Part shown: one piece after another, positions 56,555 through 63,790 of the stretch
How positions within the stretch are numbered: position 1 is the stretch's first letter
Layout: each line of letters begins with the position of its first letter
NCBI RefSeq assembly: GCF_022808175.1
Contig: NZ_JALGBX010000004.1
Coordinates: 62,001-126,000, forward strand
Length of the DNA: 64,000 bases
Direction of reading: 5' to 3'
DNA from: Streptomyces sp. AP-93
GTDB lineage: Bacteria > Actinomycetota > Actinomycetes > Streptomycetales > Streptomycetaceae
Position numbers and translations under genes: made by a program
The notes under the pieces: generated by a model
The model's input: only the letters and a program-made list of their open reading frames with translations
Databases searched by the model: none
What the model was told of the DNA's origin: nothing

Positions 56555-57711
56555 CGGTCCCGCCCCGGGACGTAGACGTCGGGATGTCCCGGCAGCCGCA
56601 CGAGGTGGCTTCCGGTGACCAGGCCCCCGAAGCCCGCGAGGGCCGCCGCCGGACCCGGCTCGGGGCCCGAACCCACCCAGGTGACCCGGTAGACCGTGGT
56701 GAACTCCCGGCTCGCGGCCAGCCGTCCGGCCGTCCGGGCGCCCGGGCCGTGGCCGAGCAGGGCGAGTTCGGTCCCGGAGGGCACGAGGCGGCGTACGGTC
56801 GCGGCCACGTCCCGGACGTGCGCGGCCGGTTCCCCGTACGGGGCGTCGGCGCGGCCGGACTCCGCTGGTGGGCCGGCGAGTTGGAGCACGCACCGCTCGA
56901 CCCCGTCCGGGCCGACGACCTGCTGGAGCAGGACCGCGCCCGCGGCCGCGCCGATCCGGTCGGCATTGCCCCGGTACCCGGCCGGGGTGCCGGTGGTGTC
57001 CAGCTCGGCGAGGAGGCGGGTGCTGCCCGGTTCGGAGCAGGCGGGTCCCCGGTCGAAGAAGGCCCGCAGGGCGGCGCCGATCCCGAGGAGCGGCTCGGCG
57101 GCCACGGCCCTGCCGGTGGCGACCTGCCAGCCGGCGTGGTCGTTGAACGGGTTGTCGTCGGTCAGCGCGTTCCAGGCCAGGATGTCGGCGAAGGAAGGGT
57201 TCAGCAGGGCGAAGGCGGGACCCTCGCCGCGTCGGCGCACGAGGTCGCGGAACGCCCGGACGGCGTCCGCCTGCCGGCCCTCCTCCACCGCGAGGAACAC
57301 CTCGGCGGCGGCCGGGTCCGCCGACCTCGCCGGGTTACGGGCGGCCTCGGCCCGGATCCGGCCCTTGAGGCCGCACACCGCGAGGCTGACGGCGAGGCTC
57401 TCCCGGCCGGTGAAGACTCCGGCGAGCCACCCGGCCCGCGCCACGCCTCGGCCCCGGGCGGCCCAGCCGAGTCCGTCGGGGTCGGTGAGGGCGCGCAGCA
57501 GCGTACGCCAGGCCGCGCGGCGGCGGCTGCCGAAACCCAGTGCGGTGACCGGCAGCCGGGAGCCGAGTGCCAGCCGGGAGGCGTAGCGCGAGGCTTCGCC
57601 GACGGCGTCGGCCGCCTCGGCCAGTTCCCGGCACAGGACGCCCAGTTGATCGGCGTCCGGGTCGGTGGGCGCGGAGGTCGCGGAGGTCCCGGGGGTCGCG
57701 GCGTCGGACAT
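56551..57711 (-). CDS. Alpha/beta-hydrolase-like protein lacking the nucleophile serine, WXG partner
   Basis: 386 residues, not firmly assigned. The N-terminal third is helical (LCRELAEAADAVGEASRYASRLALG); the middle has LNPSFADILAWNALTDDNPFNDHAGWQVATGRAVAAEPLLGIG. The C-terminal third has ATVRRLVPSGTELALLGHGPGARTAGRLA, where a lipase nucleophile elbow (GHSxG) would be expected but Gly replaces Ser, then YRVTWVGSGPEPG and a final VRLPGHPDVYVPGRD. ATG 57711 has GAGGAA 5 nt upstream. Coupling to a WXG100-like gene suggests an exported or envelope-associated protein, yet no signal peptide is present. Confidence 0.65.
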   Translation of the reverse strand: MSDAATPGTSATSAPTDPDADQLGVLCRELAEAADAVGEASRYASRLALGSRLPVTALGFGSRRRAAWRTLLRALTDPDGLGWAARGRGVARAGWLAGVFTGRESLAVSLAVCGLKGRIRAEAARNPARSADPAAAEVFLAVEEGRQADAVRAFRDLVRRRGEGPAFALLNPSFADILAWNALTDDNPFNDHAGWQVATGRAVAAEPLLGIGAALRAFFDRGPACSEPGSTRLLAELDTTGTPAGYRGNADRIGAAAGAVLLQQVVGPDGVERCVLQLAGPPAESGRADAPYGEPAAHVRDVAATVRRLVPSGTELALLGHGPGARTAGRLAASREFTTVYRVTWVGSGPEPGPAAALAGFGGLVTGSHLVRLPGHPDVYVPGRDR

Positions 57712-57747
57712 GGATTCCTCGTCGGGTCGGATGAGCATCGGGCAGGA

Positions 57748-57812
57748 CGGGACGGGACGGACAGGTCGGTCGGTCAGGCAGGCAGGTCGGCAGGCAGGCA
57801 GGCAGGTCGGGT
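57748..57812. repeat. Tetranucleotide-type repeats between the P450 and hydrolase-like genes
   Basis: GACGG, GGTC and GGCA/CAGG units follow one another (for example CAGGCAGGCAGGCAGGTCGG), giving four-base periodicity over about 65 bp in the 156-bp intergenic region. No strong hairpin is formed, so this looks like a slippage-prone microsatellite. Confidence 0.7.
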
Positions 57813-57867
57813 GGGCCGGATGCCGTGGCGCCGCCGGGGTGCGGGCGGGGCCGGGCCGGCGCCGGGG

Positions 57868-59139
57868 TCAGCGGCGGGTCAGGCTCAGGCGGATGCCCTG
57901 CGGGTCCAGGGCCGCGGGGAGCGGGCCGAGGGGGTCGAGCACGGGCCGGACGGGCCGGACCCGGTGTCCGCGCAGCACCTCCGCGCAGAGCGCGGCGGTG
58001 ACCAGCAGCCCCAGTTGTTCGCCGGGGCAGCGGCCGTCGGCATGGCTGAACGGGGCCATCCGGACGTCCCGGTCCGCTTCGCGGGAGGCCCACCGGCCCG
58101 GTACGAAGACGTGCGCGGCGGGCACATGCTCGGGGTCGCGCTGGTGGAACAGCACGGGCAGCACCACCCAGGTCCCGGCGGGATGCCGCACGCCCCGCCA
58201 TTCGGTTTCGGCCCGGGTGATCCGTATCAGGTCGGGGACCGCCGGATACAGCCGCAGCGATTCCCGGACGCAGGCCCGCAGCCGGGGCAGCGCGCCCTGG
58301 GCTGCGCCCTGCGCCCATCCGGCGGTGCGGGCCTCGGCGGCGACGGTGTCCTGTTCGGCCGGGTGCGCGCCGAGGAGCAGCAAGGTGCGCAGCAGGATGC
58401 CGGGGACGAGGTCGAAGGCGGCCAGCCACTGGCGGACCTGCCCGACCGGGTCCGCCGGCGGCTGGTCCGGCCCGGACCGGTCCGGCCGGCTGAGGAGATC
58501 CGCATGGCGGCGGGCCCGCCCGATGAGGGTGTGCGGCTCCGCGAGGTCGGCGTACGCGGCGATCCGCGCGCCGGCCCTGTCGTGGGAACGCCCGAGCCTG
58601 CGGCCGAGTTCCGCGTCCTCGGCGGCCGCGTCGCCGAGGACGATGCGCCGGGCGGCGCGGGCCACGGAGTGCCGGACGCGGGCGAGTTCGAGGGAACCCC
58701 CCGCTGTCAGGCGCCGGGCCTCGTCGGTGAGGACCGAGAGGAACGCCCCGCAGGAGGGGTGCACGGTCAGTCCCGCGGCGAGCACGGAGTGGTCGACCGC
58801 CCGCCGCCCGGCGTGGAGCCCGGCGTGGGCGCAGCTGCCGTCCGCCTGTGCGGCGGGCTGGACGAGGGAGCCGACGGGTTCGGCGTAGAACTGCCGGATG
58901 TCCCGCGGATCGAGGATGAGCAGGACGGTGCCGGTCAGCCCCCGTACGAGCACGGGCGCCCCGCCGTGCCGCTCGCGCAGGGCCCGCAGCGTGGCGGCCG
59001 ACCAGCGCGGCCGGCCGGGTCCCGCGTGCCCGCGCACCGCCCGGGGCCGGACGCTCACGAAGCCCCGTACCAGGGCGGGCAGCGCGTGGGCGGCGGCGGC
59101 GAACCGGGCGCTCTCGCCGCGCCCCGTCCCGGCCGTCAT
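57868..59139 (-). CDS. Cytochrome P450
   Basis: 423 residues. ExxR in ACVRESLRLYPAVPDL, PERF-like GRWASREADRDVRMAPF and the heme-binding APFSHADGRCPGEQLGLLV (Cys ligand) identify a P450. The I-helix is atypical: DLVPGILLRTLLLLGAHP lacks the A/GGxxT proton-relay motif, so oxygen activation may differ. The class is not clear to me. ATG 59139 has GGAGG 7 nt upstream and overlaps the stop of a 23-codon ORF (ATGA). No ferredoxin gene is adjacent. Confidence 0.88.
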   Translation of the reverse strand: MTAGTGRGESARFAAAAHALPALVRGFVSVRPRAVRGHAGPGRPRWSAATLRALRERHGGAPVLVRGLTGTVLLILDPRDIRQFYAEPVGSLVQPAAQADGSCAHAGLHAGRRAVDHSVLAAGLTVHPSCGAFLSVLTDEARRLTAGGSLELARVRHSVARAARRIVLGDAAAEDAELGRRLGRSHDRAGARIAAYADLAEPHTLIGRARRHADLLSRPDRSGPDQPPADPVGQVRQWLAAFDLVPGILLRTLLLLGAHPAEQDTVAAEARTAGWAQGAAQGALPRLRACVRESLRLYPAVPDLIRITRAETEWRGVRHPAGTWVVLPVLFHQRDPEHVPAAHVFVPGRWASREADRDVRMAPFSHADGRCPGEQLGLLVTAALCAEVLRGHRVRPVRPVLDPLGPLPAALDPQGIRLSLTRR

Positions 59140-59207
59140 ACGGGAGCCTCCGCGGCCGGGGCCGGTGGCGTGCGCGCACCGCGGGCGGTCTCGTGGGCCG
59201 TACGCAT
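59136..59207 (-). CDS. 23-codon leader ORF coupled to the P450 gene
   Basis: A short ORF begins at ATG 59207, preceded by a near-perfect GGAGGT ribosome site at 6 nt, and ends at TGA 59136-59138, which overlaps the P450 ATG (ATGA). The peptide starts MRTAHETARG and ends APAAEAPV. It has no aromatic residues or Cys. The strong ribosome site and exact stop-start overlap suggest real translation, either as a coupling leader or a small protein. Peptide-modifying P450s often sit beside tiny precursor genes, but their precursors contain Tyr/Trp at the core, so a crosslinked RiPP is unlikely. Confidence 0.55.
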   Translation of the reverse strand: MRTAHETARGARTPPAPAAEAPV

Positions 59208-59407
59208 CCGTGTACCTCCGCGCAGCCTGGACTCGACGTTCGGTGATCTCGCGCTCACCGTACGTCGACCGTCCCGGGTCCGCGCCCCGAGGACCACGAG
59301 GGGGGTACGGGAGGTCCCCGGGCGGGCTACGGGCGGGGCGGAGCGCCCGGTTCGGGGTCGTGACCGGGGCCGACGCACAGCGCGCCGTGGGCCGGGCGGC
59401 GGCCGGT

Positions 59408-60088
59408 TCACCGACCAGGGGCTCCACGCGCGGATCGGACCGTGACCCGGGCGGGTGACGAGACCGGTGACGAGGCCGGTGCGGGAAGGTCGAGCGCGCG
59501 GGCGAGCGCGGCGGTGACCGGGGCGCAGTGGCCGGGCAGGCGTTGCAGGATCCAGTCGGCGGCCAGCGCGAGGAAGTCGGCCAAGTGGCGTTCCGCAGCG
59601 TCGAGCAGGGTGCGGAGCTCGGTGACGGACAGTTCGATCACGGGGCTGTCGCTCTGCTCGCCGTTGACGGTGAGCCGGACGGTGCAGCCGAAGCGCTCGG
59701 CCACGGGTGACACGGGGTCGTGGCCGAATCCGAGCAGGCTCCCACCGTCGGCGAACCGGTGCCAGTCGCGCCAGTCCTCCAGCCCGTCGCAGCACCCCGG
59801 CTGGAAGGTGACGCCCGTGGACGGGTCCGTGACCTGTAGACCGCCGGCGACGAAGAGGTCCTCGAGGGTCAGCAGCCCGTGGAGGAACGAGGCCGGCGGG
59901 TCGGCCGGCCGGGGCGGTCGGCCACCGTCGGAGTCTGCGTCATTCCAACTGGCGATGCTCGCGACCGCCGCCCCGACCTCGGCGGGTGAGAGCTCGCCGC
60001 TGAGAGGCAGGAAGTCGAACCGGTTGAATTCGGCGACGCGCCAGAGGTCGAAGCCGTCAGGGATGAGAATCTCCAGTACGGGCTGCAT
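59408..60088 (-). CDS. Hypothetical protein, Cys-Cys/Trp-rich conserved-looking domain
   Basis: 226 residues from ATG 60088 (MQPVLEILIPDGFDLWRVAEFNRFDFLPLSG); upstream GTG codons at 60094/60097 are alternatives. The middle has GVTFQPGCCDGLEDWRDWHRFADGGSLLGFGHDP, with FADGG, and CTVRLTVNGEQSDSPVIELSVTELRTLLDAAERHLADFLALAADWI. I do not recognise the family. Composition and size resemble single-domain immunity or regulatory proteins that Streptomyces carries in many paralogues, which is only an impression. No signal or membrane segment. About 170 bp with no feature separate it from the next gene. Confidence 0.7.
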   Translation of the reverse strand: MQPVLEILIPDGFDLWRVAEFNRFDFLPLSGELSPAEVGAAVASIASWNDADSDGGRPPRPADPPASFLHGLLTLEDLFVAGGLQVTDPSTGVTFQPGCCDGLEDWRDWHRFADGGSLLGFGHDPVSPVAERFGCTVRLTVNGEQSDSPVIELSVTELRTLLDAAERHLADFLALAADWILQRLPGHCAPVTAALARALDLPAPASSPVSSPARVTVRSARGAPGR

Positions 60089-60261
60089 CACGATCACCCG
60101 GCGAAGTGTTGCGCATCCCGTGCCCGCGCGGCCTCCCCATGACGTGCAGCACCCCGGGCTCGGCCGATGAGCCGGTTCCGCAGGACAGGGAACACGGCAT
60201 CCTTCCGCCGGATCTTCACCAGGGAAATCCGAGACACGACAGCGTCGCGGTGCCATGGGGT

Positions 60262-61251
60262 TCAGGCGAAGGCCGCCTCCCGGAAGGCCGTACGGAGCGG
60301 GGCCGACGGGGTGGTCGGGAGGAGGGCGGCCCAGCGTCGTCCGCGCGGGGAGATCCACAGGGCCGGGCCTTCGCCGTGGGACCAGGATCCGTGCGCGGCG
60401 GGGTGCCAGAGGAGGCCTCGGGCGGGTAGCAGTTCGCCGGTGCGGATGCGGAGCGACTGCGCCGTCCAGGCCGGGCTGACGGGGCCGCCGCCCGCCGGGG
60501 CGAGGAGGTGGCTCAGGAACCGGGCGAGGTCGGCGACGGGCGCACGCAGGGTCCCGTCGGCGGTGAAGCCCGTCCGGGTCATGCCGAGCGGCGCCCAGAT
60601 CCGTTCGGCGGCGAACCCGGCGAGGGGGCTGCCGCACAGCCGCTCGGCAAGCCCGGTGAGCGCGGGCGACACCCCGGAGCCGTGCGTGAGCAGGTGGTGC
60701 GCGGTGGTTCCGGCGGGCAGGCCGTCGCCCGCCCCGTAGGCGGTGAGCGGGGTGTGCAGGGCCAGCTCCCCCGCGTCCACGAGCATCCCGATGACGGGCC
60801 AGACGGCCAGCACGCCCGCCAGCCCGCCGACATCGGGGGCGGTGTCCGGATCCCCGGCGAGGGCTGGGATTCCGACTCCACCGAGGGCTCCGCCCCCGGC
60901 TGCGGCTCCAACTCCCGCCTCGGCTCCTGCTCCGACTCCCGTCTCGGCTCGGACTCCGGCCCCGACGGGGACTGCGGATCCGACTCCGCCCAGGGCTCCG
61001 GCTCCGGACAGGGACTCTGTCCCGGCTCGCTCTCGATCCCCGGGCCCGGCCTCCACCACCGCGTCCGGACCGTCCGCGCCACCGACGGCCCAGCCGGCCC
61101 CGGGGTCCGTGTCCCGTACCAGCGCCGCGATCCGGTCCACGCGCCTCGCCGGAGCGTGCTGCGTGACCGGCTCGTACTGCCCGCGCTGCCCGCGCTGCCC
61201 GGCATGCCCGGTCTGGTCGGCCCGTCCGGCCCGGTCGCTCTGGAGCGTCAT
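60262..61251 (-). CDS. Serine-hydrolase (beta-lactamase fold) relative lacking the SxxK motif
   Basis: 329 residues. The C-terminal two thirds follow the class C beta-lactamase/esterase pattern: TTAHHLLTHGSGVSPALTGLAERL, AERIWAPLGMTRTGF, ADLARFLSHLLAPAG and HGSWSHGEGPALWIS (in place of KTG/HxG). The expected nucleophile motif (SLTK-like, before VLQLVDxGxLxL) reads DVGGLAGVLAVWPVIGMLVDAGELAL, so Ser and Lys are absent. About 60 residues of GAG/GVG low complexity (encoded by SDSG-type 6-18-bp repeats on the other strand) sit just before. It is probably inactive or changed in function. ATG 61251. Confidence 0.75.
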   Translation of the reverse strand: MTLQSDRAGRADQTGHAGQRGQRGQYEPVTQHAPARRVDRIAALVRDTDPGAGWAVGGADGPDAVVEAGPGDRERAGTESLSGAGALGGVGSAVPVGAGVRAETGVGAGAEAGVGAAAGGGALGGVGIPALAGDPDTAPDVGGLAGVLAVWPVIGMLVDAGELALHTPLTAYGAGDGLPAGTTAHHLLTHGSGVSPALTGLAERLCGSPLAGFAAERIWAPLGMTRTGFTADGTLRAPVADLARFLSHLLAPAGGGPVSPAWTAQSLRIRTGELLPARGLLWHPAAHGSWSHGEGPALWISPRGRRWAALLPTTPSAPLRTAFREAAFA

Positions 61252-61482
61252 GGTCAGCCACGGTACGGCGCCCTCCGCACCTGCCCCGCGCGTCGCGCGG
61301 TCGGGCCGCGGTGGGCCACCCGAATGCCCCCGCACCCCGCACTTCGCCCGGTACCCCCGGCCGCGCGCGGGGGCGCGGGGGCGCGGCCCGTGCGGGCCGT
61401 CGGCGCGCGGCCCGGTGCGCCCGGTCCCGTACGCCCGGCCCGGTTGCCCCCCCCGCCCGCCGGCGGAGGGCCGTACGCCGGG

Positions 61483-62370
61483 TCAGGCCCTCTCCGCCCC
61501 TCGCGCCCCCTCCGCCGGCGGCTCCGCCCGGATCCCCGTGACGACCACGGTGATCAGGCAGAACGCGATGAGGATCTCCGCCCAGAGGAAGGCGAGGTAG
61601 TCGAGGAGGCAGCCGATCGGCGGTGTGCCCGGGGCGGTGTTGCGGAAGGCCGCCAGGGCGAACAGTGTGGCGGCCATCCAGCCGAGGGCGGGCCAGGTCA
61701 GCCCCTTGCGGCGGGTGACGAGGTACCACCCGCCGATCAGGACGGACACGGCGAGCGCCCACATCGCGATCATCATGAACACCGCGAACACGAGCACGCT
61801 GTTGGAGCGGGCCAGCCCGATGTCGAGGACGGCCGCGCCGTCGTTCGCCGTCGAGGCCTCCACCGTGGACGAGAAGAGCACGTCGTTGTTGGAGAACAGG
61901 ACGCGCACCGGAACCTTCTCCTGGCCCAGTACCGCCGCGAACTCCACGTCCGCCCCGTAGCCGTCGAACGGGTAGTCCGTGATGGAGCCGCCCGTCAGGG
62001 CCACCGGCACGTCCAGGGTGGAGATGCGTTGGTGGGCCTTGAAGGTCAGGTCCCCGCGGGTGGCCGTCGAGGTCTGGAGGGTGAGGTCGTCGACGGGTGC
62101 GATCCCGCCGGCTTCGGCCAGCGCACCCCGGGGCGTGACCAGGACCCGCAGCACCAGCTCGCGCCCGGCGGCGTCGACGCGCTGGATCGTCGCCTCGATG
62201 TCCACCCGGTCGGAATCGGCCCGGCCCGCGGTGTGGACGGTGTCCTGGGCCTGGCGTTCGCCGAACTGGAGCCAGGCCCCCACGCCGACCGCCGCCACGA
62301 TCGCGAGCAGGAGCAGCGCCGGCAGCAGCGGGAAGCGCCGCCCGGCCGGGCGGCGCCTCAGTGCGCTCAC
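61483..62370 (-). CDS. DUF4436 family membrane protein
   Basis: 295 residues. One N-terminal helix (FPLLPALLLLAIVAAVGVGAWL), an extracytoplasmic beta-rich domain (VDIEATIQRVDAAGRELVLRVLVTPRG... DYPFDGYGADVEFAAVL) and three C-terminal helices (VLVFAVFMMIAMWALAVSVLIGGWYLV, WPALGWMAATLFALAAFRNTAPGTPPIG, AEILIAFCLITVVVTGI). This matches DUF4436, found mainly in actinobacteria, function unknown. GTG 62370 overlaps the stop of the agmatine-deiminase-family gene (GTGA), so the two are coupled. Confidence 0.83.
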   Translation of the reverse strand: MSALRRRPAGRRFPLLPALLLLAIVAAVGVGAWLQFGERQAQDTVHTAGRADSDRVDIEATIQRVDAAGRELVLRVLVTPRGALAEAGGIAPVDDLTLQTSTATRGDLTFKAHQRISTLDVPVALTGGSITDYPFDGYGADVEFAAVLGQEKVPVRVLFSNNDVLFSSTVEASTANDGAAVLDIGLARSNSVLVFAVFMMIAMWALAVSVLIGGWYLVTRRKGLTWPALGWMAATLFALAAFRNTAPGTPPIGCLLDYLAFLWAEILIAFCLITVVVTGIRAEPPAEGARGAERA

Positions 62371-63536
62371 GCGGCGGGCTTGCCGGGCTGGTCGTGGGTC
62401 GCGCAGTGGATGCCGCCGCCGCCCGAGGCGATCGTGTCGATCGCGACGGGGACGATGTCCCGCTTGGGGAAGTGCTCCTGCAGGATGCCGCGGGCCCGGT
62501 CGTCGGCCTGGCGGTCCCCGAACTTCGGCATGAAGACGGCGTCGTTGGCGATGTAGAAGTTGGCGTAGGTCGACACGAAGTCGTCGCCCTCGCCCGTGAT
62601 CTTGTCCAGGTCGGGCTGCGGCAGGTCGATGATCTCGAACTTCCGGCCGCGGGCGTCCGTCGCCTTCGAGAGGACGGACTTCGCCTGGTCGGCGGAGCGG
62701 GACCAGGAGTCCTTCGGGGTGTTCGGGTGGGCGCGGTCCAGCAGGACGACACCGGGCGCGGCGAACCGTACGAGGCTGTCCACGTGGGCGTCGGTGATGT
62801 CCTCGCCGCGTACGCCGGCCAGCCAGACCACAGTCTCCACGCCCAGGGTCTGCTTGAGCTCGGCCTCGATCTGATCCCGGCTCTTGCCGCGGTTGCGGTT
62901 GTCGTTGACGATCGAGCTCTCGGTGATCAGCAGGGTGCCCTCGCCGTCGGGCTCGAAGGAGCCGCCCTCGGCCACCAGCGGAGCCTTGACCCGGGGGATC
63001 CCGTACTTCTGGAGCAGGAGGCGCCCGACCTGGGCGTCGTTCTTGTGCTCCTGCTTGTTGCCCCAGCCGTTGAAGTTGAAGTCGACGCCGATGACCTTGC
63101 CCTCCTCCTCGACGAAGACGGGGACGGTGTCGCGTACCCAGAAGTCGTCCACGGCCAGCGGGATCACCTCGACCTCCGAGCCGCAGGCCCGCTGCGCCGC
63201 GGCCACCTGCTCGGGCCGGGCCATCATGACGACCGCCTCGTACTCCCCGACGGCCCGGGCGATCCGCGCGATGTCCTCGCGCACGTAGCGCAGGTCTTCC
63301 ATCCAGACCGCGTCCAGCGCGGGCCAGGCCATGAAGGTGCGGGTGTGGCTCTCCCACTCGGCGCCGAGCCGGCGCTCGGGTCCGGCCGGGGAGGGCTTCG
63401 AGGTGCCGGGGGCGGCGTTGGAGCGCGGGGCGCTCTGCGAGGCACCCGGGCCGCAGGCGGCGGCTCCGAAGGCGAGGGCGCCGAGCCCGGCGAAGGTGCG
63501 GAGGGCGGTCCGGCGCGTGGGGGGCAGGTGGGACAC
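62367..63536 (-). CDS. Agmatine deiminase-family (PAD_porph) lipoprotein or Tat-exported protein
   Basis: 389 residues. The start VSHLPPTRRTALRTFAGLGALAFGAAACG combines a twin-Arg motif with a lipobox-like AAC, implying export and lipid anchoring. The guanidine-modifying fold has LGAEWESHTRTFMAWP, VDDFWVRDTVPVF, GGSFEPDGEGTLLITES, DAHVDSLVRFAAPGVVL and the catalytic Cys in GGGGIHCATHDQP. Cytoplasmic agmatine deiminases make N-carbamoylputrescine; an exported form could act on agmatine or peptidyl-arginine outside the cell. GTG 63536 has GGAG 7 nt upstream. First gene of a two-gene unit. Confidence 0.88.
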   Translation of the reverse strand: MSHLPPTRRTALRTFAGLGALAFGAAACGPGASQSAPRSNAAPGTSKPSPAGPERRLGAEWESHTRTFMAWPALDAVWMEDLRYVREDIARIARAVGEYEAVVMMARPEQVAAAQRACGSEVEVIPLAVDDFWVRDTVPVFVEEEGKVIGVDFNFNGWGNKQEHKNDAQVGRLLLQKYGIPRVKAPLVAEGGSFEPDGEGTLLITESSIVNDNRNRGKSRDQIEAELKQTLGVETVVWLAGVRGEDITDAHVDSLVRFAAPGVVLLDRAHPNTPKDSWSRSADQAKSVLSKATDARGRKFEIIDLPQPDLDKITGEGDDFVSTYANFYIANDAVFMPKFGDRQADDRARGILQEHFPKRDIVPVAIDTIASGGGGIHCATHDQPGKPAA

Positions 63537-63707
63537 GGGAGAGCTCCGATCGAGGACTGGCGGGACGACTGCATCCGGCCAGGGCGGGCGCGGGAGGCAC
63601 GGCACGGGCCGACCGTCCCGGACCCCTGCGACAAGGGTGCGCCCTCCGTCCGCGAAGGGCCGTGACGCGGGGCGGACGGTGCGGGCACGTGTCGCCCACT
63701 CTGGCAC

Positions 63708-63725
63708 TGACTGAAAATTCAGTCA
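63708..63725. promoter_or_regulatory. TetR-type operator TGACTGAA-AA-TTCAGTCA
   Basis: Perfect 8-bp arms separated by 2 bp, in an AT-rich patch between the deiminase unit (170 bp to its start) and the kinase gene (65 bp to its start). TGACTGAA-type sites are bound by TetR proteins in actinobacteria. No tetR gene is adjacent inside the window, so the regulator could be outside the right edge or elsewhere. Confidence 0.75.
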
Positions 63726-63790
63726 ATTCATGGCACGATGCGCGCAGGCCCCTGCCGCGTTTCGCATCGCATCGTCGAAAGAGCCACCGC

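Noticed and set aside
59136..59207. P450 leader peptide as a crosslinked RiPP precursor
   Set aside because: The peptide lacks Tyr, Trp and His-rich core residues required for known P450-RiPP crosslinks; kept only as a leader ORF.
55144..59445. Plus-strand open frame of over 1400 codons across gntT and the P450 gene
   Set aside because: Frame-shifted and antisense shadow; no recognisable motif.
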